The notes below the pieces were generated by a model that saw only the letters and a list, made by a program, of their open reading frames with translations, searched no databases and was not told the DNA's origin. This document shows positions 56,059-64,000 of a stretch of DNA of 64,000 bases, piece after piece. How positions within the stretch are numbered: the stretch's first letter is position 1; each line of letters starts with the position of its first letter. Source of the stretch: Cornus controversa (Eukaryota; Streptophyta; Magnoliopsida; Cornales; Cornaceae); the NCBI GenBank assembly GCA_026545225.1, contig CM048850.1, positions 28,387,797-28,451,796 on the forward strand, read 5' to 3'. Both the position numbers and the translations under genes were made by a program.

Positions 56059-57683
56059 ATGCAAAGTGGTGACGACAGAGATTCTCCCGTGTGTGATCCT
56101 GCACAGGGGAAAGCCCATATGCCTTCAGAGGGTCCTTCCATTAGTCCATCATGGCTTGGTACTAAAGATTCATACCAGGCGAGGAGATCTCCTCGGGATG
56201 AGGAGCATATCCGGCGATCGACTCACCTCCATTCTTCTTACACCTCCATGTTGATGGTTTTGGATGAGGAGGTTAACACATACATTGACCTTCTTGATTT
56301 TGAGACAGAGGATACTGGTCCAGCAGTTGTAGGAGAGGTAGGTGAGAACTTAGCTCCTGATGCTGACGATGAGTTAGATTCTGATAGTGATGCTGGCATG
56401 GGCTGCAGCAGAGGTCGTAGAGCGGTTCAAGTGAGACAAGCTAAAGGTAGAAGAAGACCTTGTTGTGCTAGTTGCAGGGGCAGAGGTAGGCATGCGAGAG
56501 GCAGAGGTAGGCCTTCCAGGTTTAATCATGATGACACGACAAACGATGGTCTTTTGCTTCCATCTGGTCATCAGAAGGCTTATCTAGAGGGTGTGCCTCA
56601 AGCCATTTTTGAGGGTGTTGCAAATGTGGGTCCCTTGAGGGACCTCAGATATCATCCTTCCGTGTATCTTTGAGCAGGGATGGTATGTTATGTATTGATC
56701 ACTTGTTTATTATTTTTGTTCACTATGTGATCATTTTTTGACAATTATCCTTTGTACAGATGCCTAGTTCGAGGAACGCAAACTTTTGAGGGTCGAGATT
56801 GCACTCTTACCATGTGGTGTATACTGCTTTTGGCTCCTACCAACAGTTACTAGTGCTAGCATGATTTGGCAATTTTATGACTATTGACTCTCCTCGAGTC
56901 AATCATCATTACATCCATTCTTTGATCAAGAGATGGTTTGGGTGCACCAACACCCTTCATTTAGTTGTTGCTGAGCTAGGCATCACCCCTCTTGACTAGT
57001 CTATGATGACTGATTTGGTCTTCACCGAGATACCCGTTCCCTTGGCTAATGTGGACAGATTGGAGATGATGACCTTGTTGGATATTCATCATGGTGGTGC
57101 CTTCAAAGGCAACCAGCTCAAGGTCGAGAGCTTATTGGAAGGCGTGGAGTGGTCTGTTCCCCTTAGGGAAGATCAGAGGGGCGTCCTAGAGCACCACTTC
57201 TTTTTGTACTTCATATACAGCCAATTTTTTTGTGATGATTCTATTCTGGTCCCTCCCAAAAATTTTTGTGCTATTCGGGATATGGACATCATTGGGCCGT
57301 ATGGCTGGGCCGATTTGTTCTATTGCCAGTTTTTGTCTTGTTTAAGGAGTAGGGTCTGGATGCCCTATGGGAGCTTGACAGGTGCCTGGTTCTTCCTTCT
57401 AATGAATCCTCTTTTGGATGTTTTGTTGTTTTGGTATTTTAAAATTTCTTGCATATGGAATGGTTTACCCTTTTGGTTGATTTTTGTACAGTTCTGGGCA
57501 TACGAGCATTTTAGGGTGAGTCAACCAGTGATCCGTGACCTTGGCCTTTTTTCGAGACTGCGTCATTAGGAGACGGCTCATGTTAAGATGACCTCGTCAT
57601 TACAGGATTTTGTCACTTTACGAGTTCAACTAGAGATCATCCGAGCAGATGAGATCATATGGGATCCCTATTCACATGACAAG
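56059..57683 (+). pseudogene. Plant mobile domain (PMD) protein, 5' part, decayed
   Basis: The frame starts at ATG 56059, just after an acceptor-like TTTTGCAG. It first encodes an acidic segment (DADDELDSDSD) then an Arg/Gly-rich stretch (GRGRHARGRGRPSRF, near 56480). After a stop at 56671 and a probable intron (56681-56759), the PMD-like part follows: LIKRWFGCTNTLHLVVAEL, then GVEWSVPLREDQRG and RSRVWMPYGSLTGAW. VQFWAYEHFRV and IWDPYSHD close the segment. Stops interrupt it (TGA near 56851, TAG near 57000 and 57567). PMD (aminotransferase-like mobile domain) proteins are common in plant transposons. This one lies downstream of an Ogre-like LTR and in the same orientation, so it is probably element-borne. 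The 57684 solo LTR splits it. Confidence 0.7.
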
Positions 57684-58372
57684 TGTAATACCCCGTAATT
57701 CTGAGGTCATTTAATTTTTAATTTAAATGCTTTATTTATTTTAATTGCTTTATTAGTTGAATTAAATTTCTTTGAGTGCTTTGAATTGCTTTATTGGTTG
57801 GATTAAATTTCTTGGAGTGTTTAAATATTTTGGTGTAGTTTATTCATATTTTATTTTATTTGGATTGAGCCTTTGTATTTTTCTTTATTTTAATTTTAGA
57901 TTGGGCTAGTGAGGAATTTGGGTTGAGTTGGGTTAGGTGTATATTTATTTTGGTGGGCTAGGGTTTATTTTTATTATTTTCCTTTTTATTTATTTTTGGG
58001 GTTTAATTAGTTTTCTAGAAAATAAAAAGAGAAAAGAAAAGAGGGTTAGGGTTTCTATCGTTTACACGCACAGAGACTGAAAGAATGTAGATGCAAGAGA
58101 GAAGGGAGAGCAGGAGCGATTCATAGAGACGAGTTCTTGTTCTTCAAAAAGGCAAGTTTGAACTCTTCTCTTCCCCTTTGAACCTGTAAACATAATTTTT
58201 TCTTTTATATAAATATTGCTGGAGTATGTTTTTATGTATTTAATTATGAAATTGTATGATTATGCATGCTAAGGGTGTTTCTGTGGATTAAACATGAGAA
58301 ATCTGTAGGTTTGGTATAACTTTGGGAAAAAATTTCAAGTGTATATGCATGTATATATGACTGTATAGGCGG

Positions 58373-58403
<31 letters not shown>

Positions 58404-59771
58404 TATACAAGAGAGATGGATTTGTTGTAATCATTGTTTCTATAGGTTTCTATTCCGATTAATAGGTAGATCTTACTTCCCCGAATAATCCTTGAAAGTT
58501 TGGTTGCGAACCATTGGGTAGATTGACGGAAAATTGAGTTTGAAATTTTAGATTTTTAAAACTTGAATTTGGGCATTTTTGATTTAAGCCGCGAGAGGGG
58601 GTGATTTTGGTACCAATGCATAGCTTAGATCGAGAAGAGTTGAATGGTATATTCATACGCGTGATTCGGTGCTTGGAAGTGGCCAAAAAATGGCCGAAAA
58701 GATTCGAAACAGTGGCTATTACGTAGGTACAAGAAAAAGGAAGAAAAAAAGAAAACAAAAAAAGAAAAAGAAAACAAAAAAAGAAAAGGGGGGCAGTCAC
58801 CCCCACGCGCATCACCAGTGCATGGGGGCTCGTGCCACCAGCGCCGAGGCCAAGGACGACGGCAACAGGTCCCAATCTCCAGGGCCCACCTCTTGGGCCC
58901 AGTCAAGAATATTTTTATTTTTAAAAATTTTTTAAATTGTAAAAATAGGAAAAATAATTTTTAAAATTGTTTTTAAATTCCAGAAAATTTTCAAAAAAAA
59001 TTAATGACCTTTTGGGAACATAAGACACTTAAGTTTTAAATTTCAAGTGAAAATGAGCTTCCCTTGTGGTTAAATTGGTTTTAAAAGTGTGCCTCAAAAT
59101 TAGATTTTTATTTTCTTTTATTTTGAAAATATTTTTAAATTTTCAAAAAATTCCAAAAATTTCTAGAATAGTTAAACAAGACTCTTAGGAACAGAATAGA
59201 CCTGGAAACCTAGGTTAGAGCTAGGTTTAGACTCCCTCGATGATTTAGGTTCATTAGAGATTTGGATATGTGCTTGCTCATATAATTGGTGGTTATAGTA
59301 TTTTTCCTTCCTTAATTGTATTATTTGATATCATAACTGTTTATGATATACTTGATTTTAATTTAATTGTGTATAAGTTATTTTATTGTGATGATTGAAC
59401 TTCTGTTAGATTAAATTAATGTGCTAAGTAGGTTAGATCTTTTGTTTTGGTTTAATAAATTAGTTGTAGAGGCATGTAAGGATTACCAGCGGACATGTCA
59501 GGATTGTCAATACCTAATAATGCATCTAAGGTTAGTTAGGGAGGCATGTAATGATTGTCAGGGGGCATGTCAGGATTACCAATACCTAATAAGGTATTTA
59601 AGGATAGTATATGAGGCATGTCAGGATTGCCTAGTTTTAATAGGGTAATATATTTTTTATGCCTTTGGTTTGAACTTAGAAAATAGGTTCTAAATTTGTG
59701 TGATAGGGGTTGAATTGAGACGGCAGATAGGACGACATCTATTTTGGAGACACGAGTTAAAGAAGAAAATG

Positions 59772-59803
<32 letters not shown>

Positions 59804-60303
59804 TTGTTGTCCCTCATATAGAGGGTATGTTTATCGGTTCTCTATCTGGGTTGTAGTAGAGAGAACTTGCTCGTGGATTTAACCCACTTTGTTGATATTT
59901 TAGGTCCCAAGCTGGTTCCACCACGAGGATAGAGTCGTGGGTTGGTAGATTGTGGCAAACAGCTTATCTCTCATCAGTTTTCAGAGTAGGGTCCTATTCT
60001 TTCTCCATGTTCAGCATATGAACTCTTTTGAGACATTATTTACTTCGATTATTTAATTGATAGTAATAACTCTTGTTCTTTCTGGTTAAGGGGTCCTTGG
60101 GTTGCGGGACTTCCAAGTTGTATTGCCAGACATGTACTTTATTTATTTAATATTTTTACTTCAGATGGACTTTCTATTCCTTTTTAAAAAAAATTTCATT
60201 CTGTCTTTGTATTCTATGCTTATTGCTATCAGTTGTAAATATCTCTCAAATTTTGTGTGTGAGACTAGCCACCTCATGCGTGAAATTTGTTGAGGGTATT
60301 TCA
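57684..60303 (+). mobile_element. Ty3/gypsy-type solo LTR, 2620 bp, target duplication ACAAG
   Basis: Begins TGTAATACCCCGTAATTC and ends GAGGGTATTTCA, flanked by ACAAG on both sides (57679-57683 and 60304-60308). The interrupted PMD reading frame resumes in the same frame after the second ACAAG, so the empty site can be inferred exactly. It contains TA/CA microsatellites (58375-58403), an A/G-rich tract (58735-58790) and a 72-bp minisatellite (59469-59640). The terminal TGTAATACCCC...GGTATTTCA is typical of large gypsy LTRs, and chromovirus origin is likely but not proven without coding sequence. Confidence 0.93.
59469..59640 (+). repeat. 72-bp minisatellite inside the gypsy solo LTR
   Basis: GAGGCATGT(A/C)A recurs at 59469, 59541 and 59613. 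Units contain GACATGTCAGGATTGTCAATACC. The inverted relative at 61900-62150 carries the same sequence in reverse complement with four units of 49-67 bases, so copy number differs between LTR copies. Confidence 0.85.
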
Positions 60304-60752
60304 ACAAGTATCGGGCAATGATGCACTTGGCCAAGAGTTATTCAAGCCAGAGGATAGCCTTTCAGAGCTTACATAGATGGGAGCTCTACATGGATGATCA
60401 ATACTAGTGCCAGGTACATGGTGTTTTTGGCATCCTGAGAGATCCACCCCTCAGAGTCTTTTGCCCTACAGTCTCCGTGTCGATGCCAGAGTGGGCTTTA
60501 GGAGTCATGTATTAAGCCCCTGTAAGAGGAGGCACCTCTGGCCTACGAATGGTATCTGTCTTGGTACAGTCCTCGTACCATTAGGGAGTATGATATCATG
60601 ACTAAGATAGATCCACCCCTATCTTGGTCATGATATCTACCAGCGTTGGCTGGAGGGCCCCTTGGCTAGCGTAGTCCCGTTCGAGGTTCATGATATGTTG
60701 GCTAGGGAGTCTCTGTACTGGAGGAGTCTGAGTTGTTCCCAGGGAGAGTCAA
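60304..60752 (+). pseudogene. Plant mobile domain (PMD) protein, 3' part, decayed
   Basis: Continues the frame interrupted at 57683, starting in the second ACAAG with a Lys-Tyr-Arg-Ala-Met-Met-His sequence, until a TAG near 60405. Further in-frame stops follow (TAA near 60511), and later frames still show HDIYQRWLEGPLASVVPFE. The end is cut at 60753 by a minus-strand gypsy LTR. The stops are independent of the LTR insertion, so the gene had probably decayed by base change as well. Confidence 0.6.
60592..60637. repeat. Inverted repeat, 18-bp stem
   Basis: GATATCATGACTAAGATA and TATCTTGGTCATGATATC pair with one mismatch around the 10-base loop GATCCACCCC. It lies inside the PMD pseudogene remnant and may be a small inverted duplication. 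Confidence 0.8.
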
Positions 60753-61057
60753 TGAAATACCCCTATAAAATTTCACGTATGAGATGGCCAGTCTCACACA
60801 TAAAACGTAAGGGATACTTACAACTAATAGCAACAAGCATAGAATACAAGAACAGAATGAAAAGAATTATAAATGCTGAAAGAAAAGTCTAACTAAAATA
60901 ATAAATAATATTAAATAAACATAATACTAGTTTGAACAATACAACTTGGAAGTCCCGTAACTCAAGGACCCCTTTAACCAAAAATCATAAAAGTAAAATA
61001 CTTTATGAAAAGATCTAAGTCCCTACAAGGAATAGATGATCGCCACGCTCTACGAAC
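60753..61057 (-). mobile_element. Minus-strand gypsy LTR, 3' end, interrupted
   Basis: Plus strand begins TGAAATACCCC (reverse of the GGGTATTTCA end of the solo LTR). It continues inversely matched to 60000-60303, including GGCCAGTCTCACACATAAAA and CTTGGAAGTCCCG. Preceding GTCAA (60748-60752) is a candidate target duplication. At 61058 a second copy of the same end begins, so this LTR is interrupted by a relative. Confidence 0.75.
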
Positions 61058-64000
61058 TGAAATACCCCCCAGAAAATTTCGCGCATGAGGTGGCCAGTCT
61101 CATACACAAAACCTGGAAGATACATGCAACTGGTAGCAACAAGTATAGAATACAAAAGATATAATGAACAATTTTCTAAATGCAGAAAAGAAAGTTCCTC
61201 TGAATTAAAATAACTGTTAACTAAACAAGTATATGTCCGGTAATACAATTTGGAATTCCTGTAACCCAAGGACCCCTTAACTAGAATGAACCAAAGTTTT
61301 TAATCCTAAAATTAATACCAACAATCAAAGTCTCAAAAGGTCATAGTATGACTCTTGAAGAAGACAAGTTCCTACCCTGTAACTGATGAGATGAGACGTC
61401 TGCTACAACCAAACCCTAAAACTCTATCCTCGCGGTGGAACCTGTCTGAAACCTGAAATATCAACAAAGTGGGTTAAACCCACGAGCAAGTTCTATCTAC
61501 TACATCCCAATCAGAGAACCAATATACATACCCTCAGTATAAGGGACACAAAAGAAAACAATAGATTTAACATACAAACTATTCTTATTCCAGTTTCATG
61601 TTTTCAAAACAACAGTCATTAATTATAATATTCCACCCAAATCCTTATTACGCAAAAGTGATCACATTTCTTAAGTTCAGCAGAAATAAACATAACATGA
61701 AATAATATCAAGTTTAAGCAATCCTAACATGTCATCATTTAATCTTTTGATACCTTAATAGGTATAGATATATACATACTAGTCATTTCCTATTTAGTTC
61801 ATGTTTTTCAGAAATAAAATCATCTTATACATTGTTCCAACAAACCCTTATCATCCAACAATGAACACATTCTTTAAGTTCAAAATAAAGAAAACATATG
61901 CATACATGTATAGATACCTTATTAGGTATGGGCGATCCTGACACGCCAAATAAAATGTATAGATACCTTATTAGGTATGGGCGATCCTGACACGCCGGGC
62001 AATCCTTACATGCCAAATAAAATACATAGATACCTTATTAGGTATGGGCGATCCTGACACGCCGGGCAATCCTTACATGCCAAATAAAATACATAAATAC
62101 CTTATTAGGTATGGGCAATCCTGACACGTCGGGCAATCCTTACATGCCAAAATAAAATGCATAGATACATTCCAATATGCAATACAAAAATAACAAGGTG
62201 CATTATGATTTAATTTGCACAAACCGTTATTTCAAATCATCCAACATGAAATTATCATCATAAGATAAATCGTTCACAAGTAGACTATAATCAAGTATCT
62301 GATGGGCACTTATATCCTTAAAGAAATTACATTCAAGTAAATCAAATAACTCAAACATCCATTAAAGAAGCAATTTTCCAACTCAACCTTCAATGCACTC
62401 AAATATATGAGGGAGTCTAAACCTAACTTTTATCTAGGTTTCTGGGCATATTCTACTGTTAAGAACCCTATTAAATCATGCTGAAATTTCCTAGAATTTT
62501 TGAGAATTTTAAAAAATATTATTCTAGCAAAAAGAAAATAAATATAATTCGAGGCATACTTTCACAACCAACACAATCACAAGGGAGACTCATTTTGACA
62601 TGAAATTTAAAACCCAAGTGCATTTTAATCCTATAAAGTTACCTAAATTTTTCTAGAATTTTCTGGAATTTTAAAATATTTTCTAAAAATAAAATAAGGT
62701 GAAAATCCAACTTTTAGACACTTTAAAAATAAATTGAACAACAAGGAAAGATTATTTTGAGTTGAAAATTTAAACCCAAGTGTATTTATCTTCTAGAGAA
62801 TTTCAGTAAAAATTTGGGAATTTTTGGGATTATAAAAGTATTTTCTAAAATTACAGAATGTGAAAAACCCAACTTTTGGACACTTTAAAAATCAATTGAA
62901 CAACAAGAAAAGATCATTTTGAGTTGAAAATTTAAACCCAAGTGTATTTAGCCTTCAGAGAGCTACAGTAAAAATTTCGGAAGTTTTGAAAATTTCTAAC
63001 TATTTTCTAAAATTAAAGAGGCTGAAAAATCCAGTTTTTAGACACTTTAAAAATTAATTTAAAGACAATGGTAAATAATTTTGATATGAAATTTAAACCC
63101 CAAGCCCCTTAAGCTCCCAGGAAGTTAACATAAAATTTTGGGAATTTTTAGAATTATAAAAGTATTTTTATTCCAGATTTTCAAGTTTTCCCAAAAATTT
63201 CAAAAATACAAAATAAATATCAAAACAATTCGGAATGGGCCCATATTGGACCCAAAGGTGGGCCCCCGAGAGTGGGCCCCAAAAATGCGCCGGCGGACGC
63301 GTGGCCCCTCTTCTTTTCCTTTTTTTTTTTTTTTCTTTCTTCTTCCTTCTTCCCGGGCTGAAGCTCCAGCGGCCAACAATGGAGGCCGAGCTTCTCGATC
63401 ACTTTTCGATCACTTCCGAGCACCGAATCGCGCATATGAATATACCATTGAACTCGTATCGATCTAAGCTACGTATTGGTACCAAAATTATCCCCTCTCG
63501 CGGACTAAATCAAAAACGCCCAATTTCAAGTTTCGAAAATCTAAAATTTTAAACTCAATTTTCCGTCAATCTAGCCAACGGTTCATAACGAAACTTTCAA
63601 GGATTGTTCTAGGAAGTAAGATCTACCTTTTAATCGGAACAAAATTCCTCAAAAATGATAAACACAGTAGACCCAAATTTCATGTTCGTATATATATACA
63701 CCCGCCTATACAATCATATATACATGTATATAAATATGCAAAAATACTCTAAAACAGTACAAAAACTCCAAAATCCTAATGTTTAATTCACAGAATTATT
63801 CTTAGCATGCAAAATCATTTAATTTCATAATTAAATGCATACAAATTTCTAGCAACATGTCTGTACAATTAGCATAATTAATTCTCACAAAATTTATCAA
63901 CAGAAAAAAAATATATACAATTATATACAAATTTCCAAAATAAACACAATCCTCAAACCTAGACTATGCATACGGATTCAAAGGGGAAGAGAAAAATCAA
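61058..64000 (-). mobile_element. Second minus-strand gypsy LTR, nested in the first, running off the window
   Basis: Starts TGAAATACCCCCC (61058) and is inversely similar to 58140-60303 throughout: GGCCAGTCTCATACAC, AACTGATGAGATGAGACG, the minisatellite, the TTTGAGTTG and CTAAATTTTTCTAG blocks, then TACATGTATATAAATATGC near the end. Compared with the plus-strand copy it is longer, partly from repeated segments of TTTTAGACACTTTAAAAAT and AAACCCAAGTG (62590-63110). The LTR start should lie about 0.5 kb beyond 64000. CGAAC (61053-61057) is its candidate target duplication. Confidence 0.8.
61900..62155 (-). repeat. Minisatellite in the minus-strand gypsy LTR
   Basis: Four units with GGTATGGGCGATCCTGACACGCC start at about 61925, 61974, 62041 and 62108, each followed by AATAAAAT(A/G)CATAGATACC. 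It is the reverse-complement relative of 59469-59640. Confidence 0.85.

Noticed and set aside
58669-58935. 88-residue Lys-rich frame
   Set aside because: It is the translation of the A/G tract of the solo LTR; the inverted relative carries a similarly artefactual frame near 63138-63467.

Overview
This is nuclear DNA of a flowering plant, most likely a eudicot. It is AT-rich and crowded with dinucleotide repeats. It carries plant-specific protein families (DUF668/DUF3475, DUF688, the ACS10/ACS12 class of aminotransferase) and plant transposable elements: Ty3/gypsy and Ty1/copia LTRs, Stowaway, Harbinger, hAT and Mutator-like MITEs, and tRNA-derived SINEs. There is no bacterial-style operon, CRISPR array or viral genome. 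The species cannot be named from the sequence alone.

Only three genes look intact, and all lie in the middle third. A single-exon DUF3475/DUF668 protein is at 26141-27565 (+). A two-exon DUF688-type protein is at 32362-33727 (+), and its terminal exon has been duplicated in tandem. A four-exon ACS10/ACS12-type PLP aminotransferase is at 34203-38230 (-), convergent with the DUF688 gene. From memory this order matches the Arabidopsis AT5G51670-AT5G51680-AT5G51690 (ACS12) neighbourhood, so this looks like a conserved gene island between repeat-rich flanks.

Left flank (1-26 kb): a copia-like LTR end (about 700-1455), a broken Ty3/gypsy integrase region (1495-2750), a minus-strand LTR, and two directly repeated 1.4-kb copies (4933-6358 and 14647-16004). 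The two copies bracket a foldback region of about 6.7 kb (6553-13300) that contains further MITEs. Beyond it lie a Stowaway inside another MITE, SINEs, a minus-strand Sirevirus-type LTR (19282-20469) and a hAT-like GGAACCG repeat. Between the DUF668 and DUF688 genes is a tandem duplication (28753-29960 and 29975-31690) whose second copy has gained a minisatellite.

Right flank (38.5-64 kb): MITEs, a poly(A)-binding-protein gene fragment, then nested LTR retrotransposons. Two insertions can be defined to the base. One is a 2511-bp Sirevirus-type solo LTR (48473-50983, target duplication GTCCC) inside a minisatellite. The other is a 2620-bp Ty3/gypsy solo LTR (57684-60303, target duplication ACAAG) that splits a decayed plant-mobile-domain (PMD) reading frame. 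The window ends in two nested inverted relatives of the second LTR. Several unrelated minisatellites lie within one LTR-like block (47.3-54.7 kb).

No wholly new coding system was found. The strongest observations are structural: base-exact nested insertions, paired short palindromes recurring in several LTRs, a duplicated terminal exon with its own splice site, the large foldback, and a PMD gene riding within retrotransposon sequence.
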